Shown in pieces: positions 11,290 through 22,732 of a stretch of DNA of 64,000 nt. The notes under the pieces are model-generated. The model ran no database searches. It was given only the letters and a program-made list of their open reading frames with translations, and was not told the DNA's origin. This stretch comes from Oegoconia quadripuncta (taxonomy: Eukaryota; Arthropoda; Insecta; Lepidoptera; Autostichidae): NCBI GenBank assembly GCA_949316235.1, contig OX438741.1:19531124-19595123 (forward strand). The letters are read 5' to 3'. The position numbers were made by a program, and so were the translations under genes. Position 1 is the first letter of the stretch. Every line of letters starts with the position of its first letter.

Positions 11290-11579
11290 CCCATCCCTAT
11301 CGCTCACAACCCTGTAGTTCGCGGCCGAAGTCACACGGCCGCGCGCGCCCCATCCGCCCAAAACGCCCCGTATAATCCACAAAAACCCGAATTTGTTCCT
11401 CTAATTATTACAAGAAAATGCGCCAAAAATTTTAAATAGTGCCCGAGACGCGTGTGTTGTTTACTGGTTCGGGTGCTAGGGATTTTGATCCATGTGGCTG
11501 AACGGAATAAGGTTCTACACGCCGTGGCACAAGCCCGGGTAGCCGAGTGTAACAAACGTCTTTGTGCCGGAATGACACG
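11290..11579 (+). promoter_or_regulatory. Possible CpG-rich promoter and non-coding first exon
   Basis: This is a sharp GC/CpG-rich block (cggccgcgcgcgccccatcc near 11337) in AT-rich DNA. It is followed about 240 bp later by a strong splice donor, acacg|gtgagtcg, with the exon end at 11579. No SINE or LINE signature is present. Such blocks in insect genomes are often promoter plus 5' UTR exon. No coding exon can be tied to it in this window, so a long first intron is inferred. The 108-codon frame on the opposite strand (11331-11657) is taken as a shadow. Confidence 0.3.
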
Positions 11580-11659
11580 GTGAGTCGATTTGTGTCGTGT
11601 GTAGTTATTTTTTATTGTTTTGTACTTACAAGTTTGTCGATTTTGTGGGCGTGTCATTT

Positions 11660-12534
11660 ATTTATGGAGTATTGTCAATTTTGTCGAAACAATTCTGAAT
11701 TTTTAAGGCGTTATTGTCATTAAGTATTCGAATTTTGAAATGTGAAAACTTTACATGTATATGTTACTGCAAAACCCATCGTATTTAGACTCTGGCCAGG
11801 ATTATCTAGAAAAGGGAAGAGTCTAGGAGCGTTATTTTGTGGCGTGACCTAGAAAAATTGTAAGTTTTTTTACATGATTTTTTTTTCTAGAATTTACAAA
11901 AACTAAATAGTTTGTATTTTTCTTTTTTTTTATTATCGGTCATCTCATTTATGGCATACATATTATTCTATTAAAAAAAAGCCACCACACAACTTCGTAA
12001 ATACTGTCACATTGCAGTATAAAGAAAATGTCTCATATTAAATAAGTTTTTTCATGATTTTGGTCTAGAGGTGAATGGGAAGGTGCGTGGTTCTTTCACC
12101 ATGAACTCACATGTAACATAACATCTCAATATTTGAATTGGAAGTTGAAGCTACTCTTATGCATACATCAACAGCCTCATACGTTCTCACTGTTGGGGCA
12201 CAGACATCCTCTGGATGGACAAAATCAACCATGCGGGGCCTTGCGGATTAGTTGAATTGTATGATGCTAGTTAACTCAGTGTTTTTTAATTAACCACTTT
12301 AGGCCACCAACTTGGCTTAACAACTACCTCCGATTGAAAAGAGCGATAGCCTGTTTAATGTCCCTCTGAAGCACGCCGATATTGGTATGAAAATGCCACT
12401 TGAGGTCTCCCATCCAAGAACTTACCGCCCCAAACCTTGCTCAACTTCGAATTTGAAAATGAACTGCGAATGCCACTACTGTTTTCGTACTGTTACGTAT
12501 TGCAGGAGTATTTTGTGAAATAGCATTTAAAATG
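11660..12534. other. Unassigned sequence
   Basis: No recognisable gene; short T-runs only. Confidence 0.35.
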
Positions 12535-12745
12535 GGGTTGTACGAGTATGGTAATGGAAGACCACGGCGAACGTACTATGATCAAGTCGGGGACGTCTTA
12601 AAGAAAGGCCAAGTCAAGCATACCCTAAACCATTGAGCATGTATGTACAACTTTATGAGAGTGAATGTAGCAAAAGAGTTGTAGCAGGATCGTAGTAAGT
12701 GGAAGTCAGAGGTCTCTCCTTACCCCTACGGAAGACTTTATGTGT
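12535..12745 (+). pseudogene. LINE C-terminus (GRPRRTY...KGQVK family)
   Basis: The plus strand reads [20 protein letters not shown], then QVKHT, a stop, and after it NFMRVNVAKEL and QDRSKWKSEVSPYPYG. This is the C-terminal tail of a non-LTR reverse transcriptase common in Lepidoptera. Premature stops show it is dead. Other 3' pieces are at 57044 and 18485, both inverted. Confidence 0.7.
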
Positions 12746-12898
12746 ATGTTCTTTGGTAATTTCGGACGATAGTGCCGTGTGGTTTCGGCTAGTAAAAGAA
12801 TAGAACCGACCCGTCTCTTCCCGTGAGTCTAGTACTGAGTAAGTAGGGGATTTTCCACCAAAAAACATCTAGTGACTTGTACGTTTCAACAGCGATGG

Positions 12899-13211
12899 AA
12901 TGCGACTGCGTCATAAACGTATGATACATATCATTATTCCAAATGGTCAGAGATATATTAAAAGTTTAATGCTTGACACGACATCCACCTTATAAGATAT
13001 ATAGAAATATACAAACATGTAACGGGGATGTCGTATCAAGCATTAAACTTTTAATATATCTCTGACCATAACGTAACGGGGGTGCCGTTACATGTTTGTA
13101 TATTTCTATATATCTTATAAGGTGGATGTCGTGTCAAACATTAAACTTTTAATATATCTCTGACCATTTGGGATTAAGGTATGTATCATACGCTTATGAC
13201 GCAGTCGCATT
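12899..13211. repeat. Fold-back inverted repeat (127-bp arms)
   Basis: Arms 12899-13025 and 13085-13211 are reverse complements with few mismatches (aatgcgactgcgtcat ... catgtaacgg). The 59-bp spacer holds a third, partial copy of the arm (13026-13069, ending tatatctctgaccat). A further copy of gcgaatgcgactgcgtca sits just outside at 13231. Arm sequence is distantly like the dispersed repeat at 22215 and 35130 (atatttctatatatcttataa, tctgaccat). Confidence 0.85.
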
Positions 13212-13644
13212 CGTTGATCGTTTTCGATTAGCGAATGCGACTGCGTCACGAGTGCTTTCGCCCTGTCACGTAGAGAGAGGAGTAGCTATTTTGTGAAAAT
13301 TGTCTTAAAAATTGGTTTGGATGGTAATAAGGAAAGCTCTCGTATAAGTGACGCATTCGTTGACCGGTTTTCGATTAGCAAAGTCTAGAAACGTTTGACT
13401 TCTTCGTCAAAGAAATACGTATGATAGTGGAATCTTTACCGGATTCTATGTTCATTAATCTCTCAAACGTGAGATGGTCAATTCATTATGAATTACATCG
13501 AGTCGAAATGGGATAAATTTCCAAAAATCTTTTCATATTAGTATAGATATTAAGTCGCATTGTCATGTAAATTCAAATTCAATATCCCTTGCAAATTTCA
13601 ATTTAGGATAAAAACTAGCGTATTATGATCTAAGGAGTAATGAA

Positions 13645-13905
13645 CTGAAATGCTAACAGGCTTTTATTTAGCTTGCAATGTTCGTATGTAAGTTGTCCGT
13701 TCAAAAATTTGCAAACCATTTTTCAATCTCTTGCTGATATCAGATTGAGCAGAAATTTGGCATATTTATGTAAGTTCTGTGACCATGCAATATTATGGTA
13801 TCATCGAGCTGATCTGATGATGGAGCCGGGATGTAGGGAGTGGAACTCTCTGATGTCAAATAACAAGATAGTCGAATTTGGGCTAGTAGAAAATAATTTT
13901 TAAAT
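13645..13905 (+). repeat. Dispersed lepidopteran repeat
   Basis: gagctgatctgatgatggag and the gcttttatttagcttgcaat start are hallmarks of a dispersed repeat I recall from many moth and butterfly sequences. A 5' fragment recurs at 57405. It is non-coding and of unknown class. Confidence 0.5.
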
Positions 13906-13909
13906 GATA

Positions 13910-14998
13910 AACTTTGCAATACAACCAAAATTATATTTACAATAAAACAAAACAAGATAACCTATTGTAGTAAGTAGTGTAGCATGAATACTGACCTCCT
14001 TATCGCTCATAATCAAATACACAACCATTTATTCTGTACGTGACGCTTATTTCTTTTCTACTTATTATATAAAGAAAACCTTTACAATAAACTCCGTATC
14101 AGAATTTAAATACAATACAATAATGTCTGCTTACAGAAAACGCTTTGTTGAGCTTATCGCCTCGACGGCGACAGCGTTGACAACGTAAATGGACGCATTT
14201 CTCTCATGTTCTTCTGTATAGAGGCTTGCGACCGAAAGTGATCGATGACGATTGTCTTTTATAAAGGCAAAGAAATGGAAAGACATACACGTCTGAAAGT
14301 AGGTCTAAGTAGTCGGTTAGTATGATCAAACGAAATACTTGATTCTGGAAGATAAATAAACCTGCAAATACATTAACTAATCGTCTTAATCGCAATTAAA
14401 TAATCATCGTCGCAGTCTGATTCATCGTCTAAGCTTCTACCAATATGTAAATACTTTATTTTCTGTGTAATAAAGTGTATTTGAATTTGAAATACATTGC
14501 CATATTTCCCACACCCGATATTTCTTCCACTATTTCTGAAATCAAATCCATTAAAAGTTGTTCATGCGTTTGTCGATGATAAATAAACCAAAAGTTCTTG
14601 CAATATGCATAACTTTTTCTGCATCATTAAAGGCACAAAATCTGTTGATGTCATTTTCAGTTTTCAGAAATATTTTGACATTAACGTTACAATGGTTACG
14701 TACTTATAGTACTTTATTGATTAAGTTTGACATACATTGTATGTATAATTATATAGTTTTTATGTTTTTCTCATATTTGTCATAGACGTAAGCAATTCTT
14801 AATTGTGTAATGACATACCTATCGATAACCTCGTGACAGGTTTTACTTTATTTTGTTCAGTGTGTTTCCAAAATATTTTAACATTAGAATTATACTAAAT
14901 AATCCTGTAATTTTTATGTATAATGTTATTATTTCATATTTGACAATCACTTTTATTTTAGACTTCATTAATTTACGAAACTGTATTATGATATGACA
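13910..14998. other. Unassigned sequence
   Basis: No gene seen. tttattttctgtgtaataaa near 14457 resembles a retroposon tail. Confidence 0.35.
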
Positions 14999-15143
14999 TT
15001 GTAGGAAAACATCGTGAGGACACCTGCATGCCTGAGAATTAAAATTTAAAGGCATGTGAAATACCCAATCCTCATTGGGCCCATACTCCCTGAAATACGA
15101 GGGAAGGCCTATATCCCTGCAATGGGATGTTCACGGGCTGAAA
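14999..15143 (+). repeat. SINE-C 3' part
   Basis: This matches the body of SINE-C: acatcgtgaggacacctgca, aaaggcatgtgaaatacccaa, tcattgggcc, then atgggatgttcacgggctga. The tRNA-like head is lost. It abuts a LINE end directly at about 15144. Confidence 0.75.
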
Positions 15144-15450
15144 GTTCCGGTTGACATTCAAAATTTGCCTATAAATAAATTTAAAACCACCTTTAAACGA
15201 AAACGGAAAGGCTAATACAAAATTTCTGGCTATCTACATATTATTTAAATAATATTCAGAATGTAAGGGCATGAACCGCTCGGCGATATTCGGTCAATTT
15301 GTTGAATCATAAATTGTAAAAATATATAATTAAAAGAGCAACCTCTGAGTTTCTTGCTCATTCTTCTCTAGAAGGTCTGCCTTGTGAGTGAGCGATAATT
15401 GTATGTCATGATAAAATGTTAGTTTTTTAACTTACGAAAATACATTAATT
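15144..15450 (+). pseudogene. Jockey/CR1 LINE 3' end
   Basis: The frame begins with VPVDIQNLPINKFK, the same C-terminus as the LINE at 46588-48515. The 3' UTR (catgaaccgctcggcgatat, aaaagagcaacctctgagtt) ends near 15450. Confidence 0.75.
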
Positions 15451-15875
15451 TGTGCTTGAAATTTCCTTCCGTTGCTCTAAACATTGAGTGTTGAAGTAGT
15501 GAATAAACTGTTCCTCTCAATCTATCGCAAATATTAGTGACAATTTTGAGACAGCAAATGACTTCATTTCAAATCATATGTTCTAAGAGCCCATTCTAAT
15601 AATCTGATTGGCTGTGAATTATATATTTCTTATTGCAATACCTTACTCTGTGTCTTCTATTCACTGGTACTACGTTTTCTGGCCACTATATAGAGATTCA
15701 TGTACCATCTTACGCGATGTTAGCGTAGAGGCTGGTTCTCAGTGGTGGTTTAATATTTTTTAGGGCTGACTGTACTACGCTCTCTGGCTTTCTGCCAAAC
15801 ACACAAAGCTGGGCGGGACGGAGGTACCCTGTTCACGGATTAGTAGATGAAAAAACACGAAGAGTCTTTTGAATA

Positions 15876-16140
15876 GTTCTTTCTTGTTAGTGGTTAGCAA
15901 CTCTGATCACTATACCAAAAGGTTGCGAGTTCGAATCTCGCTAGAGGCATATGTTTGTATGATGAATACCCGTGTGTACCCGAGTTATGGATGATTTCAT
16001 TTATAATATTTATTTACAAAAAACAATGTATTTATGTATTATATCAAATCTGATATCCACAACACAAGCCTATAGTTGCTTAGTGTGGAACTAGATGGCA
16101 TTGTGTGTATGTCCAAGGATATTTATATTTATTTATTTAC
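15876..16140 (+). repeat. SINE-A copy, nearly full length
   Basis: Head cttgttagtggttagcaact and B box gcgagttcgaatctcgc are both slightly mutated. The body runs to a tatttatttattt tail. Confidence 0.85.
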
Positions 16141-16182
16141 ATCTTCGTAGCTTTAAGAATATTTTTTGAGTCAATCTGAATA

Positions 16183-16262
16183 TTTTTTGTTTATGCACAA
16201 TGCGTATGTTAAATGAAGATGAGGCCGAAGGTGGAAGCGTACTGACCCGGAAACCCCATCTT
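16183..16262 (-). repeat. SINE-B 3' fragment
   Basis: Minus-strand 3' end (tttatgcacaatgcg..., gaagatgaggccgaaggtgg, ctgacccggaaacccca). It lies about 25 bp before a plus-strand SINE-B, forming a tail-to-head inverted pair. Confidence 0.75.
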
Positions 16263-16286
16263 ATTTGGCGGTATTTGTTTTATGTA

Positions 16287-16627
16287 CCGCCTCCGTGGCT
16301 CAATGTAAACAACATTGGGTTTACGATTCCGAGGTCGCGGGTTCGATCCCCAGCGGGGTACATGTTTAAGTACTCAGTTTGGTTGGTGGTAGGGCATTTT
16401 AAATGTCCGCCTGGCTAGCTACCACCATCTTATCTAAATCTGCCGCCAAGCAGCAATGTTAATAGCATTGTCGTGTTCCGGTTGTCAGAGATAAGATAGC
16501 CAGTCCCCCAAATGTGTTGGGGTTTCCGGGTCAGTACGCTTCCATCTTCGACCTCATCTTCACTTAACATCAGGTGTGATTGAGGTCAAGTACCAACCCG
16601 TTATGCATAAAAAAAAAAAAAAAAAAA
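16287..16627 (+). repeat. SINE-B copy, full length
   Basis: A reference copy: A box tggctcaatgtaaacaac, B box cgcgggttcgatccccagcg, body with the cccccaaatgtgttggggtt segment, and an A-tail of over 15 bp. The frame it opens at 16200-16418 is non-coding. Confidence 0.9.
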
Positions 16628-16802
16628 TGTTTAATCTACTGCCCTATATGTATACCAATGTATAGTATGTTACAATAAATTCTGGTTTCTATAAATTGAT
16701 CAGATCAAGACGTTCTTTGTAGCAGTAGAGCGAGATGTCTTTTTGAGAAACGAAAATTAGAACGAAAATAATTTCATAAATTATATAGCAATATCGATGG
16801 TT

Positions 16803-16872
16803 TGATTTGACGTAATCTAGAAGAGGCCTATACTCAGCAGTGGGTGAATGTGGGCTGAAATTGATCAGTGGT
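16803..16872 (+). repeat. LINE 3' tail fragment
   Basis: agaggcctatactcagcagt matches, inverted, the tail type at 2933 and 34018. Confidence 0.45.
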
Positions 16873-16902
16873 TAAAGGGAGAATCTGTTGAGGTATTACT
16901 TT

Positions 16903-17184
16903 GACGACCTGTTTGGTGTAGTGGTTAGCAACTCTGACCACTATACCAAAAGGTTGCGGGTTCGAATCCCGCTAGGGGCATACGTTTGTGTGATGAATAC
17001 GGACATGTGTACCCGAGTTATGGATGTTTTCATTTATAATAAGTATTTATTTACAAAAAAAATATTTATGTATTATATCAACCATCTGGTATCCACAACA
17101 CAAGCATATAGTTGCTTACTGTGGAGCTAGATGGCGCTGTGTGTATGTCTAAGGATATTTATTTATTTATTTATTTATTTATTA
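16903..17184 (+). repeat. SINE-A copy, full length
   Basis: A reference copy: gacctgtttggtgtagtggt head, ggttgcgggttcgaatcccg B box, and a (TATT)n tail. Confidence 0.9.
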
Positions 17185-17310
17185 CTTGTACTTTTTCTTC
17201 GTTTGTTGTAATAAATAAGAGTACATACTTCTTCTTTTTATTTGTTCATGCGTTTCAACTGTATCTCACTGGAATTGCGACCTCTATCATAAGCCTTATA
17301 ATATTCAATT

Positions 17311-17535
17311 CATTATTATTAAGAGCCCATAGTATCCCACTGCTGGGCAAAGGCCTCCCTAATCTGTTTCCAATCGTTTTTGTTCTTGGCGAGCACAAAC
17401 CATCCCTTATTAAAACTGTCAAGCTCGTCTCTCCACCGTTTTCGCGGTCTGCCACGTTTGCGTCTGGCGGTTGTAGGAGTCCAAATAGTGGACGCATTTG
17501 CCCACAACTCGCACGGTGACCAGCCCAGTCCCATT
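17311..17535 (-). pseudogene. RTE-like LINE C-terminus and 3' tail
   Basis: The minus strand frame (17319-17534) contains RRKRGRPRKRWRDELDSF and AFAQQWDTM. This is the C-terminal tail typical of RTE-clade endonuclease-reverse transcriptases (GRP.xRW.D.. then W..L...Y.QQW). It is 5' truncated at about 17535; a shorter copy lies at 50752. The catalytic domains are absent. Confidence 0.75.
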
Positions 17536-17653
17536 CAATTCATTCATATAAAATGTACTAAGTGATAACCTGTATCTTGCGCTGAAATAAATGCTCGAAG
17601 TTATACGACCAAGAACGCGTCTCAAGACTTTAATAATAAAATGTTAGAGAGTA

Positions 17654-17995
17654 ATGCAAAGGAAAACAACCCGTAAATTTTTTACAAATACAGAACGAAT
17701 TTATATGACGAACAAAGTAGGCGTAGTTATGTTACAAAATACCTACACATTTCGGAGTTCTGCGGTTCGACGGTGCGTAAATTGTATACATGAGAAGCGA
17801 AGGATTCATCCATTGAGCCTTTGGGCTGTCGATTCAGTTGTGAAACTTGACGCTGATGTTATCGGAAAATTGGGATTTAGCGTGGATTCTAGCGTGAATA
17901 TTATGATGATCCATATAGACAGGTTGTTTGTCACTCACGCAATCTTTGCATTTGAATATAGTAAGAATGTTCAATACAGTAAACTATCGGATTAA
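17654..17995 (+). CDS. Unrecognised 113-codon ORF
   Basis: An ATG-initiated frame starting MQRKTTRKFFTNTERIY, without a domain, signal peptide or membrane segment I recognise. In AT-rich DNA a frame of this length can arise by chance. There is no neighbouring exon evidence. Confidence 0.15.
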   Translation: MQRKTTRKFFTNTERIYMTNKVGVVMLQNTYTFRSSAVRRCVNCIHEKRRIHPLSLWAVDSVVKLDADVIGKLGFSVDSSVNIMMIHIDRLFVTHAIFAFEYSKNVQYSKLSD

Positions 17996-17999
17996 ATAT

Positions 18000-18480
18000 G
18001 AACTGTAAAGTATTCAAATAATTACCATCTTTAAAACGGAAAATGTATTCAATATCATGTAATTTAATTTAATGTCAAAATGGGGGCATCTCAAGGAAAC
18101 AACAGACCATAATTAACTTTTATACTGGTGGATTTGTGTCTGGTATTATTTATGTACTTTTGCGATCAATTTTTTGTCGGTTGCAAGGATTCACAATTAA
18201 ATATTTTTTTTCGATTGTCACTTGTTTTCAAGAGTAATAAGTTCTGACGTTAGACGTGTTGGTACATACATGGGTAAATTTTTGAAACGGCTTTTTGCCG
18301 TCATTTCAGTGGCACATTTTTTTTTACATTTCAACCAAAACGAATACTTTATTTTATAGTTTATGGACCTGTGAATCTAAAATTTTTAAAGGCGCAGAAA
18401 TATATTTTTAAAATTTTGCGCCACCTTAATGATTACTATTGCCACCGAAATGAATGACTTAAAATTGCAAAAAAAATATT
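18000..18480. other. Unassigned AT-rich sequence
   Basis: Nothing recognisable. Confidence 0.35.
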
Positions 18481-18484
18481 ATAC

Positions 18485-18560
18485 ATATGCTTACGCCTCA
18501 TTCCCATTGGAGTAGGCAGAGACTATTGAGTTCCTGCAACAATATTACTTTTGCTTCTTA
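18485..18560 (-). repeat. LINE 3' fragment (KGQVK family)
   Basis: attcccattggagtaggcag matches, in the same orientation, the 3' end at 57044 (cccgtaggggtaggcagaga). Confidence 0.45.
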
Positions 18561-19701
18561 CCCTCAAATGCTTATCTTATTCCTAATTTATATTCCATGT
18601 TCATACATGCGACGTATTCACATGAACATTTACAACACCAAAAAAACGGGTTACGCACTCGTCTGCTTCGCTTCTCACTCAATATTCCAGACGATCAGCA
18701 GCATTTTCATCTACACATTTTATCATCACTCAATTGAGTTTTGGACTTATATTATATAGATAAACCTTTGTATTATTTATTAGTAATAAGAATTTTAATA
18801 TAGATTACATTTTTATGTAATGATACTACATCGGCGCCTCCGTATACTTGGGCTGAATCATTTTGCTTGAACAAGAAACATAAAACCTCCTGTGTTCACC
18901 CGCGTTAATGGTACAATAGTGGGTCAGAAAGCAATAGAGAGTATTAAGCAAGCTTAAAGCCTTACATCGTACCTATGTAATCAATTACTCACTTCACAAG
19001 TTTACATCAGTAGATCAGATTGGTTAGAACTTGTGAAGCCAGGTTCCTGAACTAGGAAAAGTATTATGTATACCATGTTACCAGATCTTCACCTCCAGTA
19101 GGATTGTCATTAAAGATGAAGATAGAACAGATGCTTGAAATTAACTTGGGTTAATGATCACTTGTGACCTAGTCATATTCCCAAATTTATCCGACTGCGC
19201 CGGAGCCAAAAAGCCATCTCCTATGGGAAAAGGTTTTTCCCCCCATATGTTGATGAATGATCAAATAAGTCGTACGACCAGTAGAGCTGACTGCGTGAAT
19301 TGATCTGGCTTCGTGAGTGCAATCAAATTTGGAAAAGAAAGAAACCTTTGATATTTTTTTCGTGGCTCAAACAGGAACATAGTATGTATAATCTACACTA
19401 CTTAGCTATGATCTTGGTTTACCTAGCGCTTAACTTTTTTCATATTCATCTACTAACCCTCACGAAAAATGTTGCAACCAACAACTCTGTTTTCTAATTA
19501 GCAGTGGGCTCACGTACAACACCGCGCTTTCCACAAAACAGCGTAAGGAGAGAGAAATGTTTATTGCCTTGGGAAAACACGGAGAATAAGTTAGGGAACA
19601 GGCAACTGAGTCCTGTTTAATTTGGAAAATGGACTTTCAAACTTTACTAGGCTAGAAGTAAGGTTCCCTGAAATTGTCTTTCACAAATAGCTGTTTACTA
19701 C
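18560..19701. other. Unassigned sequence
   Basis: No gene or shared repeat recognised. Confidence 0.35.
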
Positions 19702-20205
19702 CTATTTGTGAGAATTGCCCATTTGTAATCTCGAATACCATTTTGAGAAGTTGACATTTTGCGACGGCCATACGATTCTGACTCTCATCGGCCTGCTGGA
19801 CCTGCTCATTCGGAGTCTCCCAGCGCATCCTGGTTCTAAGGCTTGTCCTCGGTCTTCTTCTTCTTTTCGAGTCGAGGCAAGTTTCAAATTTGACAAAAAC
19901 TCAGCAACTCTAACAGCACTCTCTGTGGCGTTAAGGAGGTCATCAAAAGTGCAGCTGTCAGGACACGCGAAGCAAGACAATAAGTGATCCATTGTCTGCG
20001 GGGAAACTCCGCACTCGTATCTATCACTCCCGCCATCAGAGAAGCCCCACCTGCACAGATTATCTTTAGGCATGATACAGAGGTTAGAGGATTGGGTCAT
20101 GAAATTTTTGGAATGGAGACCACACACCGGCATACTTAGCGTAACATGTCCTGTACTAGGTGGACGGACGACCAGATTAAGGTCGCTAGAAATCGCTGAA
20201 TACAC
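19702..20205 (-). pseudogene. Non-LTR retrotransposon C-terminal zinc-knuckle fragment
   Basis: The 167-codon minus-strand frame contains CRWGFSDGGSDRYECG then QTMDHLLSCFACPDSC and DLLNATESAVRVAEF. This C-terminal C-x-C...H-x-L-x-C pattern (xCxCGxxQTMxHLLxC) is common after the reverse transcriptase domain of insect non-LTR elements. It is truncated upstream at an A-run near 20224, where the sequence changes. No RT motifs remain. Confidence 0.65.
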
Positions 20206-20260
20206 GCCGCTTCCAATTGCATTAAAAAAAAAGGGATTAGCTGAACTCGTTAAACTTATC

Positions 20261-20485
20261 TCTGACTGGCTATCTTATCTCTGCTAATAGGAACACAACA
20301 ATGCTATTAACATTGCTGCTTGGCGGTAGATTTAGAAAAGATGGTGGTAGCTAGCCAAGGCGGACATTTAAAATGCCCTACCCGCAACCAAACCGAGTAC
20401 TTAAACATGTACCCCGCTGGGGATCGAACCCGCGACCTCCGAATCGTAAACCCAATGTTGTTTACATTGAGCCATGGAGGCGGTT
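20261..20485 (-). repeat. SINE-B copy, 3' truncated
   Basis: Minus-strand copy with the head ccgcctccatggctcaatgt and B box cgggttcgatccccagc. It lacks the 3' end. Confidence 0.85.
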
Positions 20486-20805
20486 AAAAGTAATAAAAAT
20501 AACTAATTAAACTAATTAAACTAATAAAAATAATATAACTAATAATAACTGAAATATCGTAAAGCAACTACTTCGGCTACAGCAAAAAAAAACGATTCCT
20601 TAAGTATAACTACGTTATATCATCACTATTTATTAACGTCTTTGACTATTAATTGACAAAATGTTTGTTTATCATTAATTTTACGAACACCTCAATGAAA
20701 TATCAATGTTTTGTAGATATTTGGCAGCCAATTTACTTTACTTGTAATGCTTAATTTTTCTAATTACAACATTAGTCTTGCTTATATTTTCCATTTTTTT
20801 TTAAA

Positions 20806-21305
20806 ACCAATCAAAAAAAATATTTATTTCGTAGGATAAAAATTATCACTTGAAAATGTCACATTATTTATGTTATTATTAAAGTTTTTGACATTATTGG
20901 TCATTCACAAAGCTGATTCCCCAGAGAAGAACGAGCAAGAAAGTCAAGGGTTGCTCTTTTAAATAAGTTTGGGTTACAATTATATTATATTGTATAATTA
21001 GACTGAATATCGCCGAGCGGCCTATGACCATGCTTGCTGCTTATCATCCAGATAGTCAAAAATTTTATGGTAAATAATGGCCTTTGGTAAATAATGTCTA
21101 TTTTAAGATGGTTTTGAATTTATTTAAAGGTAAATTTTGAATATCCACTGGAACCTTATTATAAAAGTGTATACATTGCCCCTTAAATGACTTTGTTTAA
21201 ACGGCTGACATGAACAGCAAGTTTATATCTGGTATTAACATTATGTATATCACTATTTTTCTTAAACGATTCTAAACTTTTTCTTACATACTTCAATTTA
21301 ACTGT
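20806..21305 (-). pseudogene. Jockey/CR1 LINE 3' end
   Basis: The same 3' UTR and C-terminal coding remnants as 6122-6760 (aaggttccagtggatattca encodes the KVPVDIQ motif). It has indels, a duplicated tggtaaataatg stretch, and no open frame. Confidence 0.7.
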
Positions 21306-21309
21306 TAAG

Positions 21310-22030
21310 AACCATTCCAAATGCTGCACTAATATAATCTAACTTTAATTAAATATTATTTAACAAGTTTGCAAATCAATGAACCAGACGACTAGTAGAT
21401 GACTAAAATTCCAGATAGTTTAAAACCATTTACAGGCTTCATACATTTCGCCTTGATATACTCTTTTCCTAACGCGTTATATATTCTCCTGTGAAGGTTT
21501 CACGTTTGACTGTATTCTCTTGGTAAACACAATGCTAAACAGGAAACTACACTTAATCGAAACAAATATTTGCCTTGCCACGTATAATATGACCCATCAG
21601 TTTTAACAAACTACTTCCTTTGCTCTCATTGCTAAAAGCACTGGTGGTAATATAATGCAAGTGACGCATCAGTCGTTTATTATATTTGCATGTACAGTTA
21701 CGTGTAAAACTATTGAATTTAGATAACCTTGTGGACTTAGCATGTCTGCGGCGAAGCACGAATTTTCATGTCGCATCGAGCTGTGGTAAGTACCTCTAGC
21801 TTTTACGGCCAGGTGATTCAATAAACTGGTAAAGGACTCTGAAGGAAAACCTATCCAGGTTCATATACGATAAAAAAAACATGAATTTTATAATAAATAA
21901 AATAGTTCACACATCATCCCCGCCACCCCACTCACACTCCACACACACACACTTGCCTTAGTCCACTATCCACATGCTTCAACATATATACTTCGAGCAT
22001 CTTACTGCATCACTTAGATAATGTATTCTC
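21310..22030. other. Unassigned sequence
   Basis: No gene seen. A short CA run lies near 21940. Confidence 0.35.
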
Positions 22031-22034
22031 AGTG

Positions 22035-22208
22035 CTCTTAAGTAAGGGAGTGAGAGCCTGGAGATCTGTAGCACAGGTTTCGTACCTATTTCAGACTCCA
22101 GTATCTCACAAAGGAACTTGTTTTTGTATTTACCTAACATTACTATTTAATCATTGTACCTATTTCTTTATGGTGAGGTAATAAATATTTATTATTATTA
22201 TTTATTAC
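22035..22208 (+). repeat. Probable LINE 3' UTR
   Basis: agtgagagcctggagatctg, ctgtagcacaggtttcgtac and a final taataaatatttattatta look like a LINE 3' UTR I recall from Lepidoptera. Confidence 0.4.
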
Positions 22209-22214
22209 TAGTTG

Positions 22215-22335
22215 CATCGCGTGTGTATTTCTGTATATTCCACAAGGGGAACCGTGGATGTGGGGGTCAAGCATTTCTAACATCCAATGGCTAATGTTTG
22301 TGATATATCTGACCACCCTATTTGGGTTAAATTCG
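22215..22335 (+). repeat. Dispersed repeat (same kind as 35130 and 52380)
   Basis: gtgtatttctgtatattcca, aaggggaaccgtggatg and tatatctgaccaccctattt align to 35255-35365 and, inverted, to 52380-52560. Confidence 0.55.
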
Positions 22336-22398
22336 TGAAGTTATTTAATTGATTCAATGGATTTTATTTTATAAAATACAAAGAATATATATACTAAA

Positions 22399-22732
22399 CC
22401 GCCTCCGTGGCTCAATGTAAACAACATTGGGTTTACAATTCGGAGGTCGCGGGTTCGATCCCCAGCGGGGTACATGTTTAAGTACTCGGTTTGGTTGGTG
22501 GTAGGGCATTTTAAATGTCCGCCTGGCTAGCTACCACCATCTTATCTAAATCTGCCGCCAAGCAGCAATGTTAATAGCATTGTCGTGTTCCGGTTGTCAG
22601 AGATAAGATAGCCAGTCCCCCAAATGTGTTGGGGTTTCCGGGTCAGTACGCTTCCATCTTCGACCTCATCTTCACTTAACATCAGGTGTGATTGAGGTCA
22701 AGTACCAACCCGTTATGCATTAAAAAAAAAAT
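22399..22732 (+). repeat. SINE-B copy, full length
   Basis: Nearly identical to 16287-16627 over its whole length, including the tail, which suggests recent activity. Confidence 0.9.

Noticed and set aside
11331..11657. 108-codon minus-strand ORF
   Set aside because: GC-rich shadow of the promoter-like block; Arg/Thr-rich composition with no motif.
15900..15960. Possible tRNA gene from intact A and B boxes (likewise at 4021, 16310, 35985, 61150)
   Set aside because: The boxes are SINE heads: they are followed by the same SINE bodies, and the stems do not form a complete cloverleaf ending in a terminator.
16200..16418. 72-codon ORF, also similar ones at 33427-33630 and 27755-28141
   Set aside because: They read through SINE-B copies and share peptides such as MLSEDEAEGGS only because the SINE sequence is shared.
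16888..17130. 80-codon ORF shared with 1059-1337
   Set aside because: It is SINE-A sequence read in one frame; the tRNA-like head shows it is non-coding.
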